A stretch of 64,000 bases of DNA from Lentzea aerocolonigenes (GTDB taxonomy: Bacteria; Actinomycetota; Actinomycetes; Mycobacteriales; Pseudonocardiaceae): assembly GCF_000974445.1 (NCBI RefSeq), contig NZ_BBOJ01000012.1:248001-312000 (forward strand), written 5' to 3'. Numbering within the stretch: the stretch's first letter is position 1; every line of letters begins with the position of its first letter. Below the pieces are notes generated by a model that was not told the DNA's origin, ran no database searches, and saw nothing but the letters and a program-made list of their open reading frames with translations. A program made the translations under genes and the position numbers. Shown here in pieces: positions 52,101 to 58,609 of the stretch.

Positions 52101-52592
52101 GCCGGCGACCGCCGCGGCAGCCGTGTCGGGCCCGATCGACCCGGCCACCCAGACCGGCAGATCGGTCAGCGCGAGCACCTGCTGGAGCAACACGAACGCG
52201 GGCGAACCACCCACCCGGCCACCGGATTCGGCGCCCTTGGCGATCAGCCCGGCGACCCCGAACTCGATCGCCTCCACAGCCTCGGCCACCGAGGTGACCA
52301 CGGCCAGCGTTCGCCGTTCACCCAGTTCAGCGCGGGTGGGGACGTACTCGGCGAGATCAACGACGACCGTGTCGGCTTCTTCCGGCAGGTCGACCGTCAA
52401 CGGCCCGTGCAGCCGCACCCCGAACGCGCGCGGGTGCCGCTTCAGCACGCGGCCGAGATCAGCGGCAGCGTTCGGCCCGAGGTCGAGCACGCCGACCCCG
52501 CCCGCTCGTCCGGCCGCGACCACGAGGGCCGGGTTGGGGGTGCTGAACGGACTCAGACACAGCACCCGTTCTCGATCCGACAGCATGTTCAC
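46098..52592 (-). CDS. PUFA-like PKS subunit 1: ER-ER-like-KS-AT-ACP-ACP-KR
   Basis: Protein of 2,164 aa. Residues 1-240 look like a first nitronate-monooxygenase/PfaD-type barrel (LIAKGAESGGRVGG); 265-590 a second, better conserved one with LRYPIAQGPMTRVSDQPAF and EGSECGGHTGPRTSF. KS (about 615-1040) with Cys789 in DAACASS, EAHGTGTVVGD and SQIGHTKCAAG. AT (1135-1450) with GGHSYGE, Ser about 1222. Two ACPs with LSIDSIKR, Ser1585 and Ser1667, 63 of 68 residues identical. KR (1900-2150) with LLTGGARGI and the SxxxxxxxxxxxY region FGSVSGVFGNRGQADYSAAND. No DH. GTG at 52592 or ATG at 52586 may be the start; GAGGA lies upstream. It is the first gene of the seven-gene operon. The LSIDSIKR motif and PfaD-like ER are hallmarks of polyunsaturated-fatty-acid-type synthases. 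Confidence 0.9.
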   Translation of the reverse strand: MNMLSDRERVLCLSPFSTPNPALVVAAGRAGGVGVLDLGPNAAADLGRVLKRHPRAFGVRLHGPLTVDLPEEADTVVVDLAEYVPTRAELGERRTLAVVTSVAEAVEAIEFGVAGLIAKGAESGGRVGGSPAFVLLQQVLALTDLPVWVAGSIGPDTAAAAVAGGARGVVLEGQLTLVAEVRKQISGEIVNAVRMMDGADTVVNDGLRVHVRQNALEIGQEGAFAEFNRTSFGTVGGVVGAIQRGIRENLTLAGEHRAIRAGGAFCERVPGLRYPIAQGPMTRVSDQPAFAAAVAEGGALPFLALALMEGAAVRELLDHTAEKLGDRPWGVGLLGFAPPELRARQMEAVLATRPKYAIVAGGTPAQARELEDAGIEAFLHVPSPALLRRFLDEGARKFVFEGSECGGHTGPRTSFTLWQQQIDVLKGREKDVVALFAGGIHDARSAAMISAMTAPLAARGAAIGVLVGTAYLFTEEAVTHGAIQPVFQQVAIECEDTALLETSPGHAVRCAQSSYVDTFEQARKELAGLPKQESWERLEQLNLGRLRLASRGLVRDEQGLKAVGEDEQRREGMFMIGQVATLRSETTTIAELHEDIVSGVLPETGADTVEPEPLDVAIVGMAAIMPGAHDVAEFWANVLKGTDSITEIPLDRWSPERYDSPFRWGGFLPRTAFDPLAYGIPPASLTSIEPAQLLALEVSAQALKDAGYATRVFDRERTSVIFGAEAGADLANAYTVRTALPALGVRGLDDHLPKLTEDSFPGVLGNVIAGRVANRLDLGGANYTVDAACASSLAALDVACKELVGGTSDMVLCGAVDLHNSAHDYQMFASVKALSAQGRCATFDSTADGIALGEGVACVVLKRLEDAERDGDRVYAVIKGIGASSDGRARGLTAPRPEGQQRALKRAYAAAGVPVTDVGLVEAHGTGTVVGDRTELASLTEMFSGVEPGTCTIGSVKSQIGHTKCAAGLAGVIKAALAVHTGVRPGTLHVKQPNAFWDSRTSPFTFGHRTWASGNRVAGVSAFGFGGTNFHTVLAGYTGADEPRHGLTVWPAELFLIRGDDQAAAQREAARLAALVDPRTPLRSLAAACGEGTVQAVFVVSDHESLRDALADVEAWRSSDVVRLRSGERPKIAFLYPGQGSQRPGMLLDLVTAFPRLKDFVDARYERVMYPPAALTAEDVSRQRAEITDTRNAQPTLGIAGLMVTALLDSVGVRPDLAGGHSYGELVALAAAGAFDAAELLQLSAARAEAMLEAVGDDPGTMAAVSAPLAEVEALLPPDVVVANHNAPEQVVISGPTGAVHNAVELLKNAGLTVKNIPVAAAFHSQLMAGARDRFAARLAATPIGETSFPVWSNVTAEPHTDVRDGLSAQLAGRVRFVDQIESMYAAGARIFVEAGPGGVLTSLVGKTLGDRPHRALRCDDHVTFLRTMAELAVAGVEVDAAPLFEDRAEPATTVPQRPSWYVDGGLVRDANGDALPGGLRPATEFPALRVGSGLGRDEIVEKFLDGMRDAVSAQRDVLLSYLGTAPAAVPAPLPVIEQTVVVPVAAPQEDVATVVLRTISTRTGYPVEMLQPGLDLEADLSIDSIKRTEIVGELVAELGAAGSVDELAQLKTIEGIVGWFGAAAPVSAPGKDVRAVVLRTISTRTGYPVEMLQPGLDLEADLSIDSIKRAEIVGELASELGATGSVDELAQLKTIDGIVGWFGDTSAPALTPAPALAPGRLVRLVPQVVPLEPAQPADLTGKTVLIIDDNGIGLELADLLERHTARPRIEPAFPDDLTGIDVVVRLGARLPEAFSEVKACVTGNVNLVVVTTGGGTFGFDHTPDELPADIGLHGLIRTAALEYPDLVVRAVDVNTKESHRDIATALLAEIGPGPAVVGYQAGRRQVIDAVPAELDTAVLDLNADSVVLLTGGARGITALAAAALAERTGCHIELIGRTPIAPEDHRLSHATTEPELVKALFELGEKDNVPAKARKVLAEREVRQTLERLRAKASSVRYHECDVTDADAVGKVVDDIKARFGRLDGVIHGAGVLDDKLIADKTQESFDRVWATKVNGAKAFDISGTDGFLVLFGSVSGVFGNRGQADYSAANDALDRLARFWGTQRRVVAIDWGPWAGAGMAVGLADEYARRGIPLIEPQLGVDALLNEIANGQDVQVVYRWEA

Positions 52593-52793
52593 TGCGCTCG
52601 CTTCCTCACCGTGCAGGGGTGGGGAGAAAGGAATTCAGTTCGCTACCTACTCGCCAGTACTTTGCGTGGCCAACCGTACGCACAAACCACCGGCGGCGTC
52701 GAGAGGGGTGATGAAACTTTCTCACTTACGTAACCTGACGAATGGACCCAGATGGCGGGCCGCGCTACGCCAGTTCGCGGATGGCGCGACGTG
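52593..52793 (-). promoter_or_regulatory. Upstream region of the PKS operon
   Basis: About 200 bp between the PKS start and the remnant gene. The stretch near 52630-52740 is less GC-rich (ggaattcag, gaaactttctcacttacg) and is the only place for the operon promoter. No clear operator palindrome or regulator gene is seen; the operon carries no pathway-specific regulator. Confidence 0.4.
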
Positions 52794-52943
52794 CTATGGC
52801 ATCCGCGGCACGGGCTCGACTCCCTCCCCGGCTCGCATTGCTGCCGAGATGTCCTCGAACGCGAAGTGCGTTACCAGTTCGTCAAAAGAGAAACGATCCT
52901 GCCGATGCAGCGCGACCAACGTCGTGCTGCGCACCTCCCCGCC
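52794..52943 (-). pseudogene. Remnant of a zinc-type alcohol dehydrogenase C-terminus
   Basis: The minus-strand frame ending at TAG 52794 reads RFSFDELVTHFAFED followed by ISAAMRAGEGVEPV, matching the conserved end of medium-chain dehydrogenases (DELITHRFPLEDINEA type). Only about 45-49 codons remain; nothing upstream in any frame encodes the catalytic or Rossmann domains, so it is a degraded fragment. Confidence 0.6.
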
Positions 52944-52972
52944 GAGCAGGGAGGTGCGGTGAGCACAGCGGC

Positions 52973-53725
52973 TCAGAACAGGCCGTTGGAGTGCGGCAGC
53001 GAGGCGGGGATCGGCGCGATCACGTCCCAGTGCTCGACGATCTTGCCGTCCTGCACGCGGAACAGGTCCCAGTACGCCACCGGCTCGCCGAACTCGCCCT
53101 CCGACTGCAGCAGAACGAGATCGCCCTCGGCCACGACCTTGTGCACGGTCTTGTACACGAGGTTCTTGCCCTCCGCGGCCCACTTGCCCGCGGCCGCGCC
53201 GAAGCCGTCGAGGCCGTCCGCGGCCTCCGGGTTGTGCTGGAGGTAGGTCTCGGTCGAGATGTAGTCGGTCAGCACCGAGTAGTCGGCGTCCTGCAGGACC
53301 CGCTGCGCGAAACCGGCGACCAGCGCACGGCTCTGCTCGGTGTCGGCACCCGAGGGCGCCTGAGGTCCGTCCGTCTGGGACCGGCCGCTCGCCGTCTCAG
53401 AAACCACGGGCGTGAGCGCGTCCCAGTGCTCGGCGAGCTTGCCGTCGGCCACCCGGAAGAGGTCGAAGGCGACCAGCGGCTCCGGCGCGAAGCCGTGGTA
53501 GACGCCGTGCAGCGCAACGAGGTCACCGTCGGCGATGACGCGCGCCAGCTCGTAGCGGAAGTCGCCAGGCAGGCTCGCGACGAGCCCGCGCAACGCCTCC
53601 GGCCCGTCCGCGGCCAGCGAGCTGTGCTGGCGGTAGTCCGCCGCGACCCAGCGGTCCACAGCGGACGGATCCTTGTCGCCGAAGAGTTCGCCGGCGGCCT
53701 TGAGCACGAGTTCCTTGTTGTTCAT
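52973..53725 (-). CDS. Tandem SnoaL-like (NTF2-fold) protein
   Basis: Protein of 250 aa made of two related halves (about 1-110 and 130-245). Each half has the SnoaL pattern: (Y)RQHSSLAADGPEALRGLVAS / LQHNPEAADGLDGFGAAAG, then DGDLVALHG / EGDLVLLQS, then AFDLFRVADGKLAEHWD / YWDLFRVQDGKIVEHWD. Ester-cyclase/hydratase-like small-molecule fold; substrate unknown. ATG at 53725 leaves 55 nt to the divergent AraC gene, which probably controls it. Confidence 0.85.
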   Translation of the reverse strand: MNNKELVLKAAGELFGDKDPSAVDRWVAADYRQHSSLAADGPEALRGLVASLPGDFRYELARVIADGDLVALHGVYHGFAPEPLVAFDLFRVADGKLAEHWDALTPVVSETASGRSQTDGPQAPSGADTEQSRALVAGFAQRVLQDADYSVLTDYISTETYLQHNPEAADGLDGFGAAAGKWAAEGKNLVYKTVHKVVAEGDLVLLQSEGEFGEPVAYWDLFRVQDGKIVEHWDVIAPIPASLPHSNGLF

Positions 53726-53780
53726 GGCTCCAACGATGTCCCAGCAGCACACCGAAAACGAGGTAGGATCACGCCTCATC

Positions 53781-54620
53781 ATGGTCAAAAGTGGACAGGT
53801 CGCCCAGTTCGGCTTCAGCAACCCCGACCGGGGCCAGTTGGGCGTAGAGGTGCTCGACCTCGCCGTTCTCCGCCGCCGGGTCAGCGAGGAAACGTTCACG
53901 AAGGTGCACCGCACCGACTTCCACCAACTGTTCCTGTTCACCAAAGGCACTGCCACGACCATGGTCGATTTCGTGGATCACCGCAGCGAGCCCGGCACGC
54001 TGCTGCACGTCACCCCCGGCCGCGTGCTGCGCCTGCCCGACGGCGACGCCGACGCGCTGCTGGTGCTCTTCACCCCCGCCTTCCCACCTCCGCTGGACGG
54101 CGCGCGCCCGTTGCTCAACCCGTTCGGCCCGCCGCGGCGCACCGTTCCCAAGGCCGAGCAAGGCGTCATCATCCGCGCTGTCGGGGACCTCCGGCAGGAG
54201 TACCGCCGCAACCTGCTCACGAACGAACCGGTCGACCTGCTCCGGCAGCTGCTGGGCGCGTTGCTGCTGCGCCTGGCCCGCCTCCCCGCGAACGCCGGCA
54301 GCACTCACAGCGACGCCCGGTTCGAGCGCTTCCAGCACGAACTGGAACGTTCGTTCGCGACCACGCGCAACGCCGCCGAGTACGCGGCGCGCATCGGCTA
54401 CTCGCTGCGCAGCCTCAACCGCATCTGCCTCGCCGCGACGGGCCGGTCGGCGAAGGCGTTGATCGACGCCCGCGTGGCGCTCGAAGCGAAACGGCTGCTC
54501 GTGCACACCGATCTGTCGTCGGCCGCGATCGGGCACCGGCTCGGGTTCAGCGAGGCGACGAACTTCACCAAGTTCTTCACCCGTGAGACGGGCGTGTCAC
54601 CAGGCGCGTTCCGCCACTAG
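53781..54620 (+). CDS. AraC-family regulator
   Basis: Protein of 279 aa. A cupin-like N-terminal sensor (VHRTDFHQLFLFTKGTATTMVDF, EPGTLLHVTPGRVLRL) and a C-terminal double HTH (EYAARIGYSLRSLNRICLAATG and SSAAIGHRLGFSEATNFTKFF). Divergent from the SnoaL gene, and likely its activator or repressor. ATG at 53781 directly precedes the cupin segment. It overlaps the APH gene by 24 nt at the 3' end. Confidence 0.88.
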   Translation: MVKSGQVAQFGFSNPDRGQLGVEVLDLAVLRRRVSEETFTKVHRTDFHQLFLFTKGTATTMVDFVDHRSEPGTLLHVTPGRVLRLPDGDADALLVLFTPAFPPPLDGARPLLNPFGPPRRTVPKAEQGVIIRAVGDLRQEYRRNLLTNEPVDLLRQLLGALLLRLARLPANAGSTHSDARFERFQHELERSFATTRNAAEYAARIGYSLRSLNRICLAATGRSAKALIDARVALEAKRLLVHTDLSSAAIGHRLGFSEATNFTKFFTRETGVSPGAFRH

Positions 54621-55466
54621 CTGGTCGATCGCGTGCTGGGCGATGCCGACCACGAACGGGTTCGTGTCGCGGTAGTACGGCAACGCGAACACGGCGAGGT
54701 GCAACGCCCACCCACGCGCGCGGGCCCACGTGGCGTCGTCGAAGTCCAGCTCACGCCGGAACGCCTTGCGGGCGCGTTCGTCGAGGAACAGCCACGCGGT
54801 CATGAGGTCCCCCGCCGGATCCCCGACGCCCGCGGAGCCCCAGTCGATCACGCCGGTGAGCGCACCGCCGGTGAAGAGCAGGTTGCCGCGGTGCAGGTCG
54901 GCGTGCAGCCAGCGGCCGGGCCGGTCCCAGCGCGGCGCGTCGAGAGCCTCCTCCCAGAGCTTCACCAGCCGCGGATGGCCGCCGATCTCGGCGATGCAGC
55001 CGCGCACCTTCTCGTCGCTGCCGGCGGGAGAAAGGCGGCCGCGGTACGTCGTCCACGGCTCACCCGTGGCGTCGACGCCCTGCAACGCCTGCACCAGCTC
55101 GGCCAGGCGGATCGCGGTGTCGTCGTCGACGGCGTCGATCGTGGAGATGTCGCCGCTGAGCCAGCGCACCACTGACCAGCGGTACGGGTACCCCAGCGCG
55201 GGTTCGCCGAGTTCCAGCGGTTCCGGTACCGCGACGGGGAGGTGCGGCGCGAACTTCGGCAGCCTCACGGCGTCGCGGTCGCCCTGACCGTTCGCCCACT
55301 CGATGCGCGGGAGCCGCACCGCGAGCTCGTCGCCGAGCCGGTAGATCGCGTGGTCGGTGCCGCCGTGCCTGACCTGGGTGATCGGGAGTCCGTGCCAGCG
55401 CGGGAACTGCGTGCGGATCAGTTCGTCCACAAGGGACACGTCCGTCGCGATCTCGTCCTCGTGCAT
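54597..55466 (-). CDS. Aminoglycoside phosphotransferase-family kinase
   Basis: Protein of 289 aa. APH fold: ATP region VRHGGTDHAIYRLGDELAVRLPR, catalytic loop HADLHRGNLLF, and magnesium motif VIDWGSAGVGDPAGDL. The conserved HxDxxxxN and DxD-like residues are present, so kinase activity is likely. Many such actinobacterial proteins phosphorylate metabolites or macrolides rather than aminoglycosides. A hairpin at 55480-55512 separates it from the upstream winged-helix gene. Confidence 0.85.
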   Translation of the reverse strand: MHEDEIATDVSLVDELIRTQFPRWHGLPITQVRHGGTDHAIYRLGDELAVRLPRIEWANGQGDRDAVRLPKFAPHLPVAVPEPLELGEPALGYPYRWSVVRWLSGDISTIDAVDDDTAIRLAELVQALQGVDATGEPWTTYRGRLSPAGSDEKVRGCIAEIGGHPRLVKLWEEALDAPRWDRPGRWLHADLHRGNLLFTGGALTGVIDWGSAGVGDPAGDLMTAWLFLDERARKAFRRELDFDDATWARARGWALHLAVFALPYYRDTNPFVVGIAQHAIDQLVAERAW

Positions 55467-55479
55467 GCACTCCCCTTCG

Positions 55480-55512
55480 AGGCCCGGTGTCCTTGCATGC
55501 AACACCGGGCCT
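55480..55512 (-). terminator. Hairpin between winged-helix regulator and APH gene
   Basis: Perfect 11-bp arms AGGCCCGGTGT and ACACCGGGCCT with an 11-nt loop, 19 nt beyond the regulator stop and 13 nt before the kinase start. It is probably a terminator of the upstream gene; the lack of a U-tract leaves a 5'-UTR role for the kinase gene possible. Confidence 0.7.
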
Positions 55513-55531
55513 GTCAGGCGGAGCAACCGGT

Positions 55532-55984
55532 TTACCCCGCCCGTCGGTCGGCCAGCCGCACCACGTTCCGCGACCGCTCGACCCGCACGCGCCCGTTCGA
55601 CGCGACCAGGTACCCGACGCCGCGCACGGTCTGGATCACGTCCGCCGCGTCACCGAGCTTCTGCCGCACCCGCCGGACGTGCACGTCGACCGTGCGCGCG
55701 CCGCTGTACACGTCGTCGACCTCCCACACGGCCGACAGCAGCTCACGACGGCGGTGCACGCGGTCCGGGTGCTCGCACAGGTGCAGCAGCAGCTCGAACT
55801 CGAGCCGGGTGAGCTCGACGGGCACGTCCCGGACGAGCACCTGCCGCGTGTGCGGCAGGATCCGGACGTCCACGTCCTCGACCACCGGTTCCGCGGCCTG
55901 CACCAGGCCCACGTCCTTCAATGCGCCGAGGAGCCGCAGCGCGGTGTTTTCGTCGTCCGTGTCGATGGTGATGCTGAAACGCAT
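55532..55984 (-). CDS. Winged-helix (OmpR/Trans_reg_C) protein
   Basis: Protein of 150 aa. A short N-terminal region (1-about 45, with FSITIDTDDENTALRLLGAL) precedes an OmpR-type winged helix: LTRLEFELLLHLCEHPDRVHRRRELLSAVW and ARTVDVHVRRVRQKLG with VRGVGYLV. It has no receiver domain and no histidine kinase neighbour, so it is not a classic response regulator; it may bind DNA constitutively or sense through its N-terminus. The expression unit has a leader peptide and a hairpin hiding its RBS. Confidence 0.85.
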   Translation of the reverse strand: MRFSITIDTDDENTALRLLGALKDVGLVQAAEPVVEDVDVRILPHTRQVLVRDVPVELTRLEFELLLHLCEHPDRVHRRRELLSAVWEVDDVYSGARTVDVHVRRVRQKLGDAADVIQTVRGVGYLVASNGRVRVERSRNVVRLADRRAG

Positions 55985-55988
55985 GACA

Positions 55989-56005
55989 CCTCCTCTGTCA
56001 GGAGG
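55989..56005 (-). promoter_or_regulatory. RBS-sequestering hairpin before the winged-helix gene
   Basis: A perfect 6-bp stem (CCTCCT/AGGAGG) with a 5-nt loop includes the AGGAGG ribosome binding site located 4 nt before the ATG at 55984. Upstream on the same RNA lie two further short stems (TGTCCT/AGGACA and GATC/GATC), which could offer alternative pairing. Confidence 0.6.
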
Positions 56006-56065
56006 CCAGATCCTCTGATCTGTCCTTTGAGGACACCAAGGTGGGCGTGCCGGAAGGGGAGAAGG

Positions 56066-56143
56066 TCAGCCCGTACAGGCGGCGCTGGACACGCGGCCGT
56101 GGTCGACGTGCCTGCGGGAGGACAGGAACAACGCGAAGCTCAT
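56066..56143 (-). CDS. 25-aa leader peptide (Cys-type, actinobacterial)
   Basis: ATG at 56143 follows a strong GGGAGGGCAGGA and encodes 25 aa ending at TGA 56066. It contains RRHVDHGRVSSAAC, matching the RRHVD-x-x-RVSSA-x-C leader-peptide family that precedes sulfur- and redox-linked genes in actinobacteria. The next gene (winged-helix) starts 82 nt downstream, behind an RBS-hiding hairpin. Ribosome pausing at the Cys codon near the end could control that structure. Confidence 0.75.
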   Translation of the reverse strand: MSFALFLSSRRHVDHGRVSSAACTG

Positions 56144-56268
56144 TCCTGCCCTCCCTTCCCTGCGCTCCGATGAGAGCACGTGCAGAACGCGGCTCACGTT
56201 AGGGACCGGCCGATCTCCTGAGCAAGGACGTCCACGTGCTGAACAACTGTCGGACACCGAGCCGATCC

Positions 56269-56299
56269 TTGCCTTGACGTGCGCGTCAAGGTTTAGCGT
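56269..56299 (+). promoter_or_regulatory. MerR-type promoter with 19-bp spacer and dyad operator
   Basis: -35 TTGCCT (56269-56274), 19-bp spacer, -10 TAGCGT (56294-56299). The dyad CCTTGACG...CGTCAAGG (56272-56291) occupies the spacer, the geometry of MerR-activated promoters. The ATG at 56307 is only 7 nt after the -10, so the mRNA is probably leaderless. Confidence 0.75.
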
Positions 56300-56306
56300 T
56301 GCTGTC

Positions 56307-56693
56307 ATGAGGATCGGCGAACTGGCCAAGCGAGCCGGCACCACGACGCGTGCGCTGCGCTTCTACGAGTCGCAGGGCTTGCTGGAGGCACAACGCACGC
56401 CCAACGGCTACCGCGAGTACGACGACCACGACCTGCGGCTGGTGCGGGAGATCCAGTCGTTGCAGGCCGTCGGCATGTCGCTGGAGGACACCCGGCCGTT
56501 CGTGGCGTGCCTGCGCGCGGGCCACGAGTCCGGCGACTCGTGCCCGGACTCGCGGGAGGTCTACCGGCGCAAGCTCGCCGAGGTGGACGCGTGCCTGGAC
56601 CGGCTCAACACCGTCCGGGAGTTCCTGCTGGCCAGGCTCGCCTTCCAAGACCCGTGCCTCGTGGCCGAACCCAAGGAGTTCCAGTGCAGCTGA
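56307..56693 (+). CDS. MerR-family regulator, probably redox/thiol-linked
   Basis: Protein of 128 aa. Winged helix MRIGELAKRAGTTTRALRFYESQGLL, then coiled-coil dimer helix. It has several cysteines (FVACLRAGHESGDSC, DACLDR, DPCLV, QCS) that could sense thiols or metals; the spacing does not match the SoxR iron-sulfur motif exactly. The stop overlaps the thioredoxin start by 10 nt, so the pair is translationally coupled. It probably activates its own promoter at 56269-56299. Confidence 0.88.
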   Translation: MRIGELAKRAGTTTRALRFYESQGLLEAQRTPNGYREYDDHDLRLVREIQSLQAVGMSLEDTRPFVACLRAGHESGDSCPDSREVYRRKLAEVDACLDRLNTVREFLLARLAFQDPCLVAEPKEFQCS

Positions 56694-56992
56694 CCGACGC
56701 CACGTTCGCCTCAGAAACGCGGACCGGCACCGTGCTCGTCGAGTTCTGGGCGCAGTGGTGCGGACCGTGCCACATGCTCTCGCCCGTGCTCGACGAGATC
56801 GACCGCGAGCGCGACGACCTGAAGGTGCTCAAGATCAACGCGGACGAGAACACCGCCACCGCACGCGACTACCAGGTCATGTCGCTGCCGACGATGCTGC
56901 TGTTCCGCGACGGCGTGCCGATCCGGCAGATCGTGGGAGCGCGTCCCAAGTCCCGGCTGCTGGCCGAATTGGATGCCGCGCTGAGTGCGTGA
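56684..56992 (+). CDS. trxA: Thioredoxin
   Basis: Protein of 102 aa of normal length. Active site WCGPC (in EFWAQWCGPCHML), followed by INADENTATARDYQVMSLPTMLLFRDG with the cis-Pro loop. GTG at 56684 with AAGGAG 5 nt upstream overlaps the MerR stop. Reduces protein disulfides in the cytosol; coupling to a MerR regulator suggests stress-inducible expression. Confidence 0.93.
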   Translation: MQLTDATFASETRTGTVLVEFWAQWCGPCHMLSPVLDEIDRERDDLKVLKINADENTATARDYQVMSLPTMLLFRDGVPIRQIVGARPKSRLLAELDAALSA

Positions 56993-57010
56993 GCCGCCTA
57001 TCTTGAGCGC

Positions 57011-58594
57011 ATGCTCGGTCTCGAACTCGTAGTGGTGCTGGGCGTGTGCATCCTGGCGAGCAGCGTCGCGTCAGGACGGTTGCGCGTCGCCGCCCCGGTC
57101 CTGCTCGTCCTCTGCGGCGCGGTGCTCGGCTTCGTGCCGGCCCTGGAATCGGTCAGCCTTCCGCCGGAAGCGATGCTGCTGATCTTCCTGCCCGCGCTGC
57201 TGTACTGGGAAAGCCTCAACACCTCGTTGCGGGAGATCCGCAGCAACCTGCGCCCGATCGTGCTGCTCAGCACGCTGCTCGTGCTCGCCACCGCCGCGGC
57301 GGTGGCGGCCGTCGCCCACGCGCTGGGCCTCGACTGGGGCCCGGCGTGGGTGCTCGGCGCAGCGCTGGCCCCGACCGACGCGACCGCCGTCTCGGCCATC
57401 GCACGGGGCATGCCGCGCCGCACCACGACGATCCTGCGCGCCGAGTCGCTGATCAACGACGGCACGGCGTTGGTCATCTACGCGATCGCGGTGGCCATCA
57501 CCACCGGAGAACAGCAGTTCAGCACCGGTCTCGTCGGCTTCCGGCTGCTGCTGTCCTACGCGGGCGGCGCGGCGGCCGGACTGCTCGTGGCGTGGCTCGT
57601 CGTGCAGGTGCGCAAGCGCCTGGACAACCCCGTGCACGAGACCTGCGTCAGCATCCTCACCCCGTTCGCCGCCTTCCTGCTGGCCGAGCTCGTCCACGGC
57701 TCGGGCGTGATCGCGGTGGTGACCTGCGGCCTCGCGCTGGCCCGGGTCGGCCCGCGCATCGTGCGTGCCGACGCCCGCCAGGTGAGCACCGCGTTCTGGA
57801 GCATCGCCACGTTCCTGTTGAACGGCGCCCTTTTCGTCCTGATCGGACTCCAGGCCAACAGCGCCGTCCGCTCGCTCGACGGCTCGGAGATCCTCACCGC
57901 GGCCGGCGCGATCGGCCTGGTGGCACTGACCGTCGCGGGCACGCGCCTGCTGTGGAGCTACACGACCCCGTACATCATCCGGGCCATCGACCGCCGCCCC
58001 CAGCAACGCCTTCGCAGGGTCGGCGCCCGCCAACGCCTCGTGTCGTCCGCAGCGGGCTTCCGCGGCGCCGTGTCACTGGCCGCCGCGCTGGCCGTCCCCG
58101 AAACCGTTGTCGGTGGCGGCCCGTTCCCGTTCCGCGAGGAGATCGTCCTGATCACGTCCGGCGTGGTCGTGCTGACGCTGGTCGTGCAGTCGGTGATGCT
58201 GCCGTCGATCATCCGGTTCTCCCAGCTCCCCGACGACACCGCCCTGGACGAGGAGCTCCGGCTGGCCCAGGCGACGGCCTCCGAGGAGGCCTACGAGGCC
58301 CTGCCCTCGCTCGCGGACAAGGTGGGCGTGTCGGACGTCGTCTACAAGCGCGTGCTCGCCGAGTACGAGCACCACCTGGAGGTCAGGCGGGCCAAGGAGG
58401 CCGGTGACGACGAGGTGGCGCAGTCCGAGCTCGAGTACACGACGCTGCGGCTGGAGCTGATCGCGCACAAGCGGGCGACCGTGGTGCGGCTGCGCGACGA
58501 GGCGACGATCGACGACACGGTGCTGCGGGCGGTGCAGCGGCGGCTGGACGTCGAGGAGGTGCGGCTGTCCCGCCGCGAGATCGAGGAGGACTGA
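57011..58594 (+). CDS. CPA1-family Na+/H+ antiporter
   Basis: Protein of 527 aa. About 12 membrane segments (1-400) with the ion-binding pattern in LAPTDATAVSAIARG and ESLINDGTALVIYA, both hallmark CPA1 motifs. The cytosolic C-terminus (about 410-527) is helical and charged (EEAYEALPSLADKVG, SRREIEED). It follows thioredoxin by 18 nt and may be part of the same transcript. It exchanges monovalent cations for protons. Confidence 0.9.
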   Translation: MLGLELVVVLGVCILASSVASGRLRVAAPVLLVLCGAVLGFVPALESVSLPPEAMLLIFLPALLYWESLNTSLREIRSNLRPIVLLSTLLVLATAAAVAAVAHALGLDWGPAWVLGAALAPTDATAVSAIARGMPRRTTTILRAESLINDGTALVIYAIAVAITTGEQQFSTGLVGFRLLLSYAGGAAAGLLVAWLVVQVRKRLDNPVHETCVSILTPFAAFLLAELVHGSGVIAVVTCGLALARVGPRIVRADARQVSTAFWSIATFLLNGALFVLIGLQANSAVRSLDGSEILTAAGAIGLVALTVAGTRLLWSYTTPYIIRAIDRRPQQRLRRVGARQRLVSSAAGFRGAVSLAAALAVPETVVGGGPFPFREEIVLITSGVVVLTLVVQSVMLPSIIRFSQLPDDTALDEELRLAQATASEEAYEALPSLADKVGVSDVVYKRVLAEYEHHLEVRRAKEAGDDEVAQSELEYTTLRLELIAHKRATVVRLRDEATIDDTVLRAVQRRLDVEEVRLSRREIEED

Positions 58595-58609
58595 CGTAGT
58601 GTCGGTCTC

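Noticed and set aside
56066..56344. 92-codon frame at the leader peptide
   Set aside because: The upstream two thirds cross the MerR promoter and have no RBS; only the last 25 codons follow a strong RBS and match the leader-peptide family.
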